A stretch of DNA of 64,000 bases, taken from Steinernema hermaphroditum (Eukaryota > Nematoda > Chromadorea > Rhabditida > Steinernematidae). The stretch's first letter is position 1. The number at the start of each line of letters is the position of its first letter. Of this stretch, positions 1-11,477 are shown one piece after another. A program made the position numbers and the translations under genes. A model generated the notes under the pieces. It was not told where the DNA came from and did no database searches. It saw only the letters and a program-made list of their open reading frames with translations. The stretch spans positions 6,200,001-6,264,000 of the forward strand of contig CM059621.1 of assembly GCA_030435675.1 (NCBI GenBank). The letters are read 5' to 3'.

Positions 1-159
1 GGGGGTTCAATGAAGAGAGGTCTCGTGGAGGTGGGTGTGAATTGAGCAAGTTGAGCGCGTGATTCAACGAGTTGCCGCAGAGAGACCGCAAGTATTAGGC
101 TATATCATAAAATGCTGGCAGCTTGTGATTTTAAACATTTCTGGACCCATGTGTTCTCA

Positions 160-1090
160 GCTGCTCTCAAAGCATTGCATCGTGACTTTTGTGAGAATCT
201 GCATCAGACTACATGCTTTCTATGACGATGTATTCGGTTAAATTGGAGAAAGAAGGCATCGGACCAGCACAGGGGTTGGCCGAAGCCATTGGAAGAGTTG
301 CGACGGATCACTATGGCAGGAAACGTGAACTGAGGCTCTGGGTGGCTCCTGCATCAAGACAAAGCTTTGCGACATTAAGCTCTCGAGCATGAGCCAGTTC
401 CGCTAAAAAACTGTTCCATTAAGCAGTTTAACCTCGAAGTACGACAGAATCACGAACATCGCTTTCTCAGAATTCATGGATGGCGAGACGATGTCTTTCA
501 ACGACGCCCTTACCAAAATTTCTCTCGCTCTTCACATCACAAACTGCACAGTTCTGACAGCCGGCCAGATTGCCAATTCTACAGTCTTCATGAAACCGTT
601 CTTCAAACTCCTGGGACGATCAGGAACGTTCACATCAGTGGAAACTTTTAATTACGGAGAGGAATGCGAGGAGTTTGTGAGAAAGCAGATGAAATCGATT
701 CATCTCAAGTAACTGTGGTTGTCCGGCGAATCCTGGCATTCGGACTTCCAGAGTTTAGTCAGTTCTTTGACTGAAACACCAAAATTCTGGTGTCTCAGTT
801 GTCGTTCCACGAATATAATACTCGACTACGAAACCGTTGTGTCTTTTAGAAACGGTGGGCAAATGGCGAGTTGCAAAGCATTTTTCTTGATGCCAAAGTT
901 TCATTCGATAGTCACCGTATTCTGGCATTCCTGACCGACGTAGGATGTTCGATGGAACGTCCTACTCTATTCAGTTTGCCAGGAAGAAGCACTTTAAGGA
1001 TCAAGTTCGATGAACATGGAGTTAATGTGGATATTTTATTTGAATTTTAACTTCATTGATATGTTAGTTCGCCGTGCAATAAAATGAACA
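160..1090 (+). pseudogene. Decayed nematode family gene, copy 1
   Basis: This stretch aligns by eye with 37175-38010 on the same strand, through to a shared 3' end with an AATAAA signal near 1078. Readable blocks include HIVTFVRICIR, FYDDVFG, RKRELRLWV and EECEEFVRKQMKSIHL followed by LWLSGESW. The reading frame is broken: a stop lies after FYDDVFG, and a TAA stands at about 710 where the other copy has a CGA arginine codon. Relative to copy 2 it lacks about 90 bp after VRICIR but keeps about 150 bp (near 445-625) that copy 2 lacks. I do not recognise the family with certainty. The block style resembles nematode F-box-associated proteins, but no F-box is visible, so function is unassigned. 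Confidence 0.6.
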
Positions 1091-3841
1091 GTATGTACAG
1101 TGGGCGTAATAAATGCTGTTACACGAAATTTTTTTTTTCGTCAAATCTAATTTAAGATCAAATACCTGTTTAAAAAAAACAGTCAGTGATGTCCTTGAAT
1201 ACTTGTAAATGATGGTACTTCACAGCCACTCCGTAAAAGTAGGTTTTCAATTGTCAGCCGATAAAAAAGATGTTTTACTGATCTGTAAACTGTCACGTTC
1301 ACCATGCAAGATATCTCAACAAAGATCACTGTAACTGCTTTTTTCGGCTCAGGCCACGAATGAGATGCCAACATGAATCATTTGTAACTTACGACGCAAT
1401 TGTGTTCGAGTTCATCGCGTCATTCTTGAAATAACATGCTAAGTTTAAAATCATGCCTTCCATGAAATGTTTTCCAACGTAACTCCTGCCATTTCCGTAT
1501 ATGGTAGCTGTACTGTGCATACTTCGAATAAATTCGATGGGGAATACGAGCCAGTTAAGTTTCAGAGATGCTTAAATGCCAACAGCTTTACTGTAACGGC
1601 GTACAACTAGTTCAAAGACCGTTAATGGCGCCACACTTGATCCAACACTGGAACCGACGTGGATTACTAGCATCTGGGATGTCTTATCCGTGGGATGACA
1701 CTATCACGCACAGTAAGCACAGCACACTTGCTATGCTCTATTTTGAAATCATTTAAATCATTTCTTGGAAACTCAAATCCCATTTCAGGGTGCTCTTAGA
1801 GTACATGCATGTTGAGATTCTCTCCGGGCATTAGATCTTTATATTTAGCTCTCCTAGACAGCAAAGTAGCCATGTCCTTGTTGCATCTGCACCCAAGAAC
1901 ATCACTAGGTGTAACAACCCCCGCAATTTAAATCTATACATAAAATTTTTTTTATCAATCTGATAAGAGCGTTGAGGAAGTAATAATGTTCTCTCCCGAT
2001 CGATTATGAACGCATCTTGTGCACTGTGAGAAATAAAAACTCTCATAGCCTACATTTTACTGTCACAAATGCAAGACCGCTCCGTCAGCTATGATGTGCC
2101 TCGACTAGAGTCAGCCATTTGCACTGATCATTTGACAGTATCGATATTTGGTCTTAGAATCTTTTGTGAGACCATAGTGTGTGCCTTGTGCCATACGTAT
2201 AACTAAAAGTTCGGTAAATAGGGTATGACTCATCGAACTGATCACTGACTGTTCTGTAAATGTACTCAAACAGCAGCTGAATTTTGTGCTATAAAATTCC
2301 GTGCACAGCTAATATTCACTCTGTGTAACGTCTGTCGTCCACAAAAACAACTGCAGTCAAAGCCCAATAACACAGACTATCCACTTTTTCTATGATGATT
2401 TAATGAGAAGAACGAGGAGGACGACATTTCCACAGTACGCCGTTCTTCTTCTGGTTTCGGCGTAGATTGAAAGGCAGTGATGCCATCAGTTTTCGTTATT
2501 GGAGAAGCGAAGAGCTGAGTCCCGTCGCTGCACGGTGGTGGGGTACAGCGAGTGGAGCTGATCGAACTGTCATCGATTCGGTTGCCTGCTTCGATGTCGA
2601 TTTTTCCGAGTATCTTCGGCGGTTTCCCTGAGCGGCTTGAGCGATCTGAATCCGGACGAAAAACAACGGTGAAGCACAGCAAGTGAAGTGGAATCCCATC
2701 GTCGGAGCGGCTAGCGATGTTGCAGGACACCAAAGTTGCAGGTTCATCTTCTCGTGACAACGTGGGTAAACAAACGGAATATTTGGCTGCTGCTGTAGAG
2801 AATAACAACTCGGAAAAAGTGCCCAGCAAGGGAAATTCTTCGTTTTGGATGGACAGCTTAAAACTCCATTACATCATAGAGTGTCCGTTACAGGAATTGC
2901 CACGGAATGCGTTTCCTACACATCTTGCTCAAGTGGAAGATAACTAAATAGAGACTGCTGATTCACAGAACAGTAGTTCGATGACAATCTAGAACGTCTG
3001 TAATCGCGGCTCTCAGACATGCGGCCTATATTTAACAGAAATTAGCACGTATCCCTGTACTTTTGCAGATTATTTGACAGCCGCTATAGTGCATATGCCA
3101 AATGAATTTACCCTGTCGTCTGGATTGCCTAATTTTTTAACACAGATCAGGTTCAGACCGAAGTTAGGCGTTTTTTGGTCTGTTCATGTCTCAAATTACT
3201 GATTCCCAATCTGACAAATTCGAGCATATAATGTTGTTCTTTCCTGATACTATCATATTGATGTTAAAATACAAGAAAACAAGAAAACTACATCCTTTTT
3301 TGAAAGTGTAAAAGTGTTGCTGCCCTTTAGAATACAGTAGGTGCCACCAAACATAACCTAGCTGAGTAATAAGCGTTTTGTGTTTGTACTACTACTCAAT
3401 AACACTGAACACCTGTACGGAACTTGCATGATCATCCTAGAACAGGACACGTAAGTGATGTTGTTTGTAAGCAGTGGAACCTTATTTTGCTAGTACACCC
3501 AGGTCCCCCAGTCTTCTAGGTAAATTTAGTTATCGAATGCCAAGAACTGGATGTTAATCCGATGAATACGGAAGCAAATAAAACGATCTACGCCTGTTAG
3601 TCAAAAAACCAAGAAGCGGCGCCAAGAAGGTTATGAATATCAGCAAGGAGAGATTCTATTCATGTTCATCTTGATTCAGATATACACCTAAATACGGCAT
3701 TACCGCGCCAGTCCCATTGGCACCTGCACAGCATTAATTGAATGTCGTTTATCATGTTCGCTTTTTCCTAACCCCACCCCTTATTCCACCACTTTATATA
3801 ACTATACCCGCTCAGGAATCTTTGCTCATTGCTCTGCGGCA
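1091..3841. other. Intergenic, no convincing gene
   Basis: AT-rich DNA with scattered short open frames. The only longer one is at 2377-2829 on the minus strand (150 codons), overlapped by a 76-codon plus-strand frame at 2717-2947. Neither shows a recognisable domain, and codon choice favours neither strand. One could be an exon of an unrecognised gene. Confidence 0.4.
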
Positions 3842-4976
3842 ATGGCAATGTTTAACTCGTCGGTGCTACCGTATTGCGCTGGATTGGACGCGACAGTCGA
3901 CGTCAATATCCACCATCCTCAGGATCAACACCTCTACACCGGGATACTGTATATCAGTTTTTTCGCTGTTGCTATTGTTCCTCAGTGCTTCCTCTTTTAC
4001 ACTTGCTTGTACGTTTTATGAAGACCTTCAATCCTAATCTGAAGGTTTAGAGAAAAGCAAAACCGCAAAGAATCCTGCTACAAGCTAATGCTGATGACTT
4101 CCGTGAACGACATGGTCAATCTCATTAACTGCATGTTGACTGCAGGCATTTTTTCTGTTTTCGGCATTCAGCATTGCAAATATGGGATAGCCATCAATCA
4201 CTATGGTCAATTTGTAATGTGTTAGTTAAAGAGTGGAGTTAACTACTATAGCGATTGATTTAGTCTTCTGGTACTCCTACTGCTTCACCAATTTGATCCT
4301 CGCTTTCAATCGTCTTCTCGAGTTTCTGAGCAAAACTCTGTCGGAATTCCTCTTTCGTGGCTATAGAACATGGCTGTGGTCAATCTTGGTCATCATCTAT
4401 GCTGGATCTCTTTGTCTATGCGCACCTGATCCATTCTATTTTTATGAGTCAAACGCCGGAGTGTGGTACTTCTTTTGGCTTGGAAAAGATACGGTTGGTC
4501 AAGAAACTTATCTTCGGTCCTCATTTAATACTTTAGACTAACTATTTTCACGTCTATAACAACATGATCAAGCTCAGCCTTATGGTTATATTCTACTGTT
4601 CAATGCTTCTTCTTCTGAGACGACAAGCGAGATTCTTGGAAAATAACGTGTCCGTTTTTGAACGCAGGGTAGCTCAACCTACCGTAAAATAACTAATATT
4701 CTTCCTGTTTAGCTCTCAATCCAAGCTTGTCTCATCGCATCGGCTTGTGCCGCTGGAAACATCACCTATCTAGTGATCTCCTACTTTCCGATGGGAACTT
4801 GTCCGTTCACTGGAACATTCGGAGAAATGTTGTGGGGCATCCAGCATTCAGCCGCGGGATTCGTTTACATCGCTATGAACAAGCCGGTCAGAAGAAATGT
4901 ACGACGTTTCCTGGTGTGCATTAGAGTATTTGGCGCGCAGAATCAGTGTGCTGTACAAAGTATAAAGATCACATAA
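3842..4976 (+). CDS. srt-type 7TM chemoreceptor
   Basis: Candidate nematode serpentine receptor of class T, a plasma-membrane G-protein-coupled chemoreceptor probably used in sensory neurons. Proposed exons are 3842-4008, 4051-4213, 4239-4493, 4537-4668 and 4713-4976, giving 326 aa in continuous frame, the usual length for the family. Class T marks are an N-terminal LPYCAGLD block, YTGILYISFF (TM1), SCYKLMLMTSVNDMVN (TM2), NLILAFNRLLEFLSK after TM3, GYRTWLWSI (TM4), NYFHVYNN before TM5, and a TM7 block WGIQHSAAGFVYIAMNKPVRR. AATAAA follows the stop at once. Oddity: the intron between exons 2 and 3 (4214-4238) would be only 25 bp; reading through it gives a TAG. It is either an extremely short intron or a lesion making this a pseudogene. 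Confidence 0.75.
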
Positions 4977-6484
4977 ATAAAGAGGAATAAATAACTTTTT
5001 GATACTATGAGCCACCGTAAAAACAACCTTGGCATTTGATGTGTCCTTTCTGTAAGGTCACGCAACAAAAACGGCTACTTTCTCAACCTTGTTTTTGAGA
5101 TTTTTGGGAATTTGAGCTAGTTCTCGAATTATACTAGAGTAACGACTATATGTAACAGATTGAAAAGGTTTTGAGAAGTTCGTAGTAGGACAACTCCAAC
5201 GCAAAATCTCTGGCTATCAGCCAAGCTTTGGTATGTTCGAAAATAGTGTGTGGAAATGCTGTACACCTGCACTTCATAGTCATCATCTCTCTGTTCCTCA
5301 TTGTGGACGTCGATGCCTTTTTAAACGTCACACGTAAACTTTTCGATTAGTGCATAAATGGAGCTTGTTTTCTGCGTTGTTTTGACTGTTGAACTGCGTA
5401 CTATTACATTGAGGAACGTTCGACCTTCGACTTATTGAATGATTTGCAGTACATAAAAACACTATCAGTCTACTATAAAAAATGGAATATCAAGTAAAAG
5501 AATCTAATTAAGTTTCACCAGCACGCATAATTTAATTAAATAACCTATGTATCATAAGTTGCTGATTCAATGCAGAAATTGAGAAGCAATCGATTGGGTG
5601 GTGAGCAGCTAGCTGGAGACAGTTGATTTGAGGTTCGGAAACGAAGTATTCAGTGACAGGAATGTAGATCAATTACCTCAATGTGACAGCCATTTGGCAT
5701 TCGAAGCTTCATTCCGACGGCCTGGTAATATCTTCCTTTAATTTATGAATGTTCTCAGCAACAGCGCCATGTGGGTTTTCATCTCTGCTTTTTTAAGTGC
5801 TGCTCCAATACCGTGAAAATACATAGTTTGTTTGCTCTGTTCTTACATTCTATATGTGTATTTTACTCACAACTCTTGTCATTCTCTAAGTGCTTGACTA
5901 AAGGAATTATTAAAAAAAATAACGGGACACATAAAACCTTTAAAGAGTTTGAAGAGTTCACGAATACTTTGAGCAATTTCCCAGTTCCACTTCCATTTTT
6001 TAATAGTCAGACGACTTAACAAGGAAATGAAACTAAAAAATCAAATCGCCGATGAGAAACTAAAATATTAAAGAAGTACATTTGAGACGAAAGTGCCCGT
6101 GTACTCTATATTGTATGTGTTCGTGACTCATGAAAGTTGTCGGTACTGTAACACGTGACAGGATGTGAAACCGGCCATGGAAATGGAGGAAAGAAATAAT
6201 TTACGAGCACTACCCTGGGGCCCGGCTTAGTGATCGGTTGGACTCGTTTACAATTTTTCAGGACTCGATGCCCAAACGCTCATTGAGTCCGAGTTTTAAT
6301 TCCCGGACCAACGAGTTCGGCTCATTTTCGGACCAGAGCTGTGCAAAACTCAAAACTAAATGCTAGTGGGGTCCGGTATGAACAACGCTTCGGGGCCAAG
6401 TTTTGAGTCCAGTTTTGTGAAAAGGTCAAAACCGCAAAGCTCAAAACAACCTGGATCTCTGCCTTTCAGTGGAGAAATACTACT
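4977..6484. other. Intergenic, no gene seen
   Basis: AT-rich with no convincing coding exon. At 6230-6450 there are loosely repeated blocks around ACTCAAAAC / GTTTTGAGT and GGACCA/TGGTCC-like words that may belong to an old repeat. Nothing else stands out. Confidence 0.4.
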
Positions 6485-6898
6485 TCATTGAACATCATCC
6501 GTACGGCAGGCTGAACATCGTGCCTTCAATTTATGGCAACACCAAAATTTATAACACAGTGAACAAGTAATAAAGTTATGTGCAAAGGGATTATTAAATA
6601 ACAAATTAATTAAGTCATTATTAGTGTTTATGGGATCAGCAAAGTTTGCAACTGATTCCGCACATCGCTTTCTTCTGATCTTCAGAGTAAAGGGCGCTAT
6701 TGCAGAAACCTTGACTGGCCCACTCGTCGCAATCGGTTCGGGAGTTCTTGCATCTCTTGTTCTGAAAGGGCATGCTGTTGAGCCGCGAAGATCATCAATA
6801 AATAAAACACTTGTTGATATTGTGATCTTGATGGTATTGAGCGTCTTTTCACCAGTTGTTCTCGAAGGACATGCATGAATAATCAATGCACAAATCAT
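6485..6898. other. Overlapping antisense open frames, unresolved
   Basis: A 137-codon minus-strand frame covers this interval, and an 84-codon plus-strand frame (6624-6878) lies inside it. The plus frame reads smoothly and is hydrophobic ([16 protein letters not shown]). The minus frame contains [15 protein letters not shown] and [18 protein letters not shown]. Neither matches a family I know. Both frames being open over about 250 bp suggests that one is, or recently was, coding, but I cannot choose a strand. Confidence 0.3.
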
Positions 6899-6992
6899 CT
6901 ATTATTCGGTGCTCATATTGTTGTTCTAACTGGTCGATGGTACAGGTGTCAAATACATTTACCATGAAAACCTAAAAATGTTTTGTTGGAAA

Positions 6993-7079
6993 CACCCGAA
7001 AGGTGGAATCGAACCACTACGCCGCTAGGCGTCTACAGGTTTGAAGCCTGCACCCCGGACCACCGAGGGTCATCCGGGC
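6993..7079 (-). tRNA. Selenocysteine tRNA (anticodon TCA)
   Basis: Read on the minus strand, this 87-nt sequence is a eukaryotic tRNA-Sec. It starts GCCCGGATG, has the GGTGGTCCGGGGTGCAGG D-arm region, an anticodon loop CTTCAAA with TCA (plus-strand 7042-7044), a long variable arm pairing GACGCC with GGCGT, a T-arm GTGGTTCGATTCCAC, and ends TTTCGGGTG. This follows the known animal tRNA-Sec nearly base for base, with an extended acceptor stem and short T-stem. The first base pair is G-U rather than G-C. It decodes UGA as selenocysteine in the thioredoxin reductase class of selenoproteins. The internal A and B boxes of a Pol III gene are intact. It sits in intergenic DNA, 0.5 kb from the ShK-protein gene. 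Confidence 0.96.
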
Positions 7080-7626
7080 GACATAACATGGCGACGCGCC
7101 GCTTTTATGATACACGTCGCAATTCGTTTGTTTGCCAGCAGCGGCGTGAGAGAGCGCAGACGAACAGAGAAACGCGCGAAGGGAAACAACTCGTGGAAGT
7201 GGCGATGGTGGTGGTAATCGGTGTTTGCGGAGTGTTCCTATAGTTAATTTTTGAATCTAAGGTGTTTCTTTGTGCAGAAATGTTAAATGGCCATCCACAT
7301 AACGAAACGTTATGTGGCTTCAGCTCTTCTCGAACTTAGAGTATCATATCATAGCCTGAACCGTGGCTGAACCTCAGAACCCCCAAACAAACTACCCACT
7401 TAACAAGCAGTTTGTCATGGATTATCAAAATGTAATATGAGACCAGCTGAGTCATCCTTGGCTGGCTCAGATCCGACATTAGCCTACCTATTTTGCATCA
7501 TTGTGGGATTACTGATTCATAAGAATTCGAATTGTGGTCTCAGATCACAGACCACTATGATCGGCCCTCAAAAGACTGGCCTACATGCTCTATAACTATC
7601 CTCCATTGTATTCTTGTTAAGTCAAG
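7080..7626. other. Intergenic, nothing recognised
   Basis: Spacer between the tRNA-Sec gene and the 3' end of the ShK-domain gene. A short open frame extends from the tRNA region to 7243 but is an accident of the tRNA sequence. No repeat or regulatory element was recognised. Confidence 0.4.
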
Positions 7627-8580
7627 TCAAGTGATCGATGTTAAGTCGGTTACCTTCTTCTTCCTTGCAAGCTTATCGATTTCGTTTACCGGCGCTATTG
7701 TGGTAGCTTTAGCTTGAAGATGGCATCGCTTGCATGTCCTTCCACAGTTTTCTGTCATAAAGTCTTCGTATCCTTTCCTGTCACATAACTGTTTCTTGCA
7801 ACTCTTGAAGACGTCCTTGCAAAGAATCTCGGGAGTCACTGGACAGCACCATTTCGAGTCAATACATTCGTTGTTTGATGGACACTGGCCCTCGAGACAT
7901 TCTGAAATATTCAATGACTTTCAAAATGCTTAGGCACATACCTCCAATAGGCTTATCGATAAGGCAAACACCATCTGGAACCTCTTCACCTTCGGGCTCC
8001 ACCAATTCTGTTGTTACTGTCTCCGTGGTGGTCGCCTCAGTAGCAACTTCTGTAGTAGTTGCTGGTGGTGTAGGAGTTGTTAAACGGCTTGACCTCGAGG
8101 TAGTTGGTGGGCTAGTCGATGAAGGACGACAACAGTGACTATCCTCGCATTGGAATCCATGAGGACAGTAATCTCCGAGGCACTCTAAATACGGATTGTT
8201 TTATATTCCGCGCCATCTTGGTCCACCTCCGATGGCCTTTGTCCCATCCTTGCATGTAGGCATGTCCTCATCCACCTCACCAGAGGTCATTTTAACTTCT
8301 TCTTTGTCCTCGTCAACCTCTTCAATACCCGAAGATTCTACTGTGGTTGATGAAGGCGTAGATGGGATAAATCCATCTTTGTATTTACCTAAATCTCTCC
8401 ATAAAATTGTAGTCGAACGTCTCCCTACTTACAGCAGTAATTCTCGATACATTCCGATCCCATGGGACATAGTCCAGCTAGACAGCTCCCTAGCGATTCT
8501 CGCTTATCTGGACACTCATCTGACCACCATGCGTGACAGTAACTAGCCAGGAGAAACAGAAATATTAGCTCGGAATTCAT
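7627..8580 (-). CDS. Secreted protein, three CC modules plus ShK domain
   Basis: Complete four-exon gene, 275 aa: exons 8433-8580, 8227-8388, 7942-8184 and 7627-7901, with introns of 44, 42 and 40 bp and frame kept throughout. MNSELIFLFLLASYCHA is a clear signal peptide. Three similar modules follow, each of the form ECL-G-CP-x-C-x-CC: SCLAGLCPMGSECIENYCC, ECLGDYCPHGFQCEDSHCC and ECLEGQCPSNNECIDSKWCC. They are separated by Thr/Pro/Glu-rich linkers likely to be O-glycosylated. The C-terminal part has a six-cysteine ShK domain, CKDVFKSCKKQLC then CGRTCKRC, and a short basic tail. Two module boundaries are cut by introns at the same GGAG site, so the modules probably spread by exon duplication. 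ShK domains occur in nematode secreted and surface proteins; the target is unknown. Confidence 0.88.
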
Positions 8581-10037
8581 ACTAGAGTCGTGACGTAGGT
8601 GATGTTAGCGATCGCTATATGCGGCAATATGCAGATCACGGAGAGGGCCGTCGGCAAGACACGCCTTTCGCGAGTGCGGTCAGTTGTCCGACGGTGATGA
8701 ACGTGGACAGGGACTGCACGACACCTCCACTTAGGCACTTGCGCAAACAATCAGAAGAAGTAAATCGTGTGAAGACGCACAAAGAGCAATCCAACACGGG
8801 AAGTGTTCCTCTTTAATCTCTGCCGTACCCGTTCGGTTTTTGTCCTCAGCATCCTCGAACATTTTGGATGGATTAATTTGTAAGCCGGAATTAGCGCCAT
8901 TACGATGTCTTGTTGGTGCTGTAGAACATGATACATCACATTAGCATTTAAGTAAAGAGAGGAAACTAGACGTAATGGCAGCCGATTAGTTCCGGATTAG
9001 TGATGATTTTTCACGCACTAGAAGCGGAGCTCAGTGCCTAATGATAGGTACCTGATAGTAAGTATAAAAAAATAATAAGTAGTAATTATGTCCGACGAGT
9101 GTGGAGTATACTGAAAACTACTACTTTAGAGAAAAGCGATTTGTGTTTAATTTTAAAAAAGTCACTATAATCCAGCGAAAGCACAGTTTCGACATCTTGT
9201 TCTTCATGTTAGCGTCCTCGGTATAAAAACAGAAACATCTTCAAAGGGCGTCTGCGTGAACGAACGACTGAACGAGTACAAAATCCTACGTACGGTGGAC
9301 ACAATGTGTAGCATTGTGAAACGTATGATATTGTAAACTAAACTTTATAAACTTTTCGAATATGGTTCCATGGCAAGTTTTATAAAACATAAATCACGGA
9401 CCACTTCTTGGCTATTGGCGCAATGACCAGCCCGATTCAAAGAAGGCTTTTTCACCAGGAAGCCGTTCAACCGTCTCACTAAAACTACCACCCCACCCAT
9501 GCCGCCACATGAAGTCGAGATCGCACTGAAACAGCTAAGTCTGCGTCGCTAGCTACTCCGATGATGGATTCTCCAGTTCGCGCAATGTTCTGCATCGTCT
9601 ATGCCTCAGAAATCAGCTTTTCACCTCGCCGATGTTCGCGCAAACAGATGGGACCGCTAATTGGTACCGGATCTTGCCTTGAAGCACATCTTGCATCGTG
9701 AACTGATTTTCTGGTTTGCAGTCACCTTATAGCAAGATGAAAGATGAAGACTTTTTTCAACACGTCTCTCTTCCCTCCATTTTAGTTGCTGTGATCCAGT
9801 AAAATCATACGATCCGTCAATATTTATAGTAACTTCATACAGCTTATGGTATTCTATGAGAGCAAGGAATGAAAGCAGCTCGCGATAGGATCATTTGACA
9901 ACATAAAACAGCTTTCACACCTAATAGGGTCAAAAAATTTTAATAAAGGTGTTCTGCGACCTTTTAATGCATGTTATCAATAACGGGACAATATGAATAT
10001 GTACAACTCAATCATATACAGCGGAAGGCATGGCAAG
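8581..10037. other. Intergenic, no gene seen
   Basis: About 1.45 kb without a supported exon. Short open frames at 8619-8939 overlap on both strands and show no domain. The 5' part must hold the promoter of the minus-strand ShK gene. Confidence 0.4.
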
Positions 10038-10346
10038 CTAAGCTAGCCGAAGGAGGATTCTCAATTCGTCCACATCGTCCCGGTGCCACTTATCTCTGGG
10101 TGACACAGTGCTACCACCCTTCCAGATGAGATGCCTGCTTCTGCTAAACTTATGACGATCAGGTTTTGCGCCTGGAGACATATTTCTCGTAACTGCAAAA
10201 TTCAACTTTACTAATGTAGCACACCTAAGACTACCTTTATCAAGGTACGTGGACTTGTTGAACTTGTTGGAGTAGTGGAGGGAAACGAAGGTTATGACGA
10301 CTCCGACAAGGAATAGAAAGACGACGGTAACGAACGCTTTACTCAT
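10038..10346 (-). CDS. Small single-pass membrane or secreted protein
   Basis: Open frame of 102 codons starting at an ATG. The first 25 residues (AFVTVVFLFLVGVVITFVSL) form a signal peptide or membrane anchor. The rest is basic and hydrophilic (KPDRHKFSRSRHLIWKGG, DKWHRDDVDELRILLRLA). I do not recognise a family. A GTACCT...TTTGCAG pair inside could be a 56-bp intron, but removing it breaks the frame, so I keep the unspliced reading. It could be a small secreted peptide precursor: basic residues precede several short segments. Confidence 0.45.
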   Translation of the reverse strand: MSKAFVTVVFLFLVGVVITFVSLHYSNKFNKSTYLDKGSLRCATLVKLNFAVTRNMSPGAKPDRHKFSRSRHLIWKGGSTVSPRDKWHRDDVDELRILLRLA

Positions 10347-10987
10347 GGCAATTAGAGCAGAATAGAGACACTCGAAGACGTAGACGAGCCGAGTAAAGAC
10401 ATCATTCGTCGCGAGATTAGGATTTAGAAGATCATAATCTTCTTGTTTGACCGAGTTTTAAAAGCCCGTCCTTGAGAAACAAACATGCGTTTATTGGATT
10501 TAAGGCGTGGAAAGTCGACGGCTTCAGGATGTCGAATAATTACAATTGGGCACATTCTATTTATGTGGCTTAAAAGCCTTTCGTTAAGCGTTTCCCCCAC
10601 ACCAATTGGAATCCTTCCGGCTTTTCTATAACACGCAGTTATGTTTTCAGATCTCCGCTTCCACCGCGATTACTTCTGACTCAGGGTAATCCTCTTCCTA
10701 ATTGCTTGTGGATTAAGGATCAGATGTTTCTCATCATGAAATTGTTATGTAACGTGATTCGGAAATGATTCCATCGTCCGTCTGGATAAGTGAACTTTGT
10801 GTTTACTTTGCTCCTCCGTTTCCTGTATTCGGTCGGGACAAAATGAAATGGACTAATAAAAAGAAAGTAGCGACTAACGTCAAAATTACATGGCTATATA
10901 GTATACATTGTACATCTGAAAGTGCCCTTGGTTTAGCGCCCACATTTGAAAATGTGAAGGCCAAACGGTAACCGACATTTTATCTAA
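10347..10987. other. Intergenic, no gene seen
   Basis: Upstream region of the small membrane-protein gene. A 68-codon plus-strand frame at 10765-10971 has no recognisable feature. Confidence 0.35.
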
Positions 10988-11477
10988 CAAGGAACGCTCA
11001 ATCATGCAACTATAAAATCGACGAGAGACTAGGGGCAAACGGTAGGCCTAGGTGAGTATATTAACGGTGCAAAATACTAGCTACCCTAACGCGCTCTGTG
11101 CCCGGCAAATGAGATGCGATATGCTTTATCACCGACGCCATATTAGTTTCTCACCGGTGATTCTCATGTGACCCAGTGCATACTTAACGAGCATCAGATA
11201 CTCGCATCGCTATTTGTCAGACGGTTACCTTAGGTAGCATGTATGAACACCTTCCAACCCGAACAAAATTGTGAGCTTAAGTATACACTGGATCATTTGA
11301 GAATCACCGGTGAGAAACTAATACGGCGTCGGTGAGAAAGAATATCGCATCTCATTTGACAGGCACAGAGCGCGTTAGGGCAGCTAATATTTTGCACCGT
11401 TAATATACTCACCTAGGCCTACCGTTTGCCCCTAGTCTCTCGTCGATCTTTGAGTTGCATGATTGACCGTTCCCTTG
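10988..11477. mobile_element. Long inverted-repeat (foldback/MITE-like) element
   Basis: The left arm (10988-11191) and right arm (11278-11477) are reverse complements over about 200 bp with only scattered mismatches, around an 86-bp loop. Landmarks are AGACTAGGGGCAAACGGTAG at 11027 and its complement near 11420-11440, and TTTCTCACCGGTGATTCTCA in both arms. The outer ends read CAAGG(G)AACG. TAA flanks both sides, which would fit a 3-bp target duplication as in PIF/Harbinger-type elements, but a 3-bp match is weak evidence. There is no coding capacity. A transcript would fold into a near-perfect hairpin. Confidence 0.85.

Noticed and set aside
6983..7243. 86-codon plus-strand open frame
   Set aside because: It runs through the tRNA-Sec gene on the opposite strand and has no protein-like features.
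10130..10260. 56-bp intron within the small membrane-protein frame
   Set aside because: Removing the GTACCT...TTTGCAG segment shifts the frame and gives an early stop.
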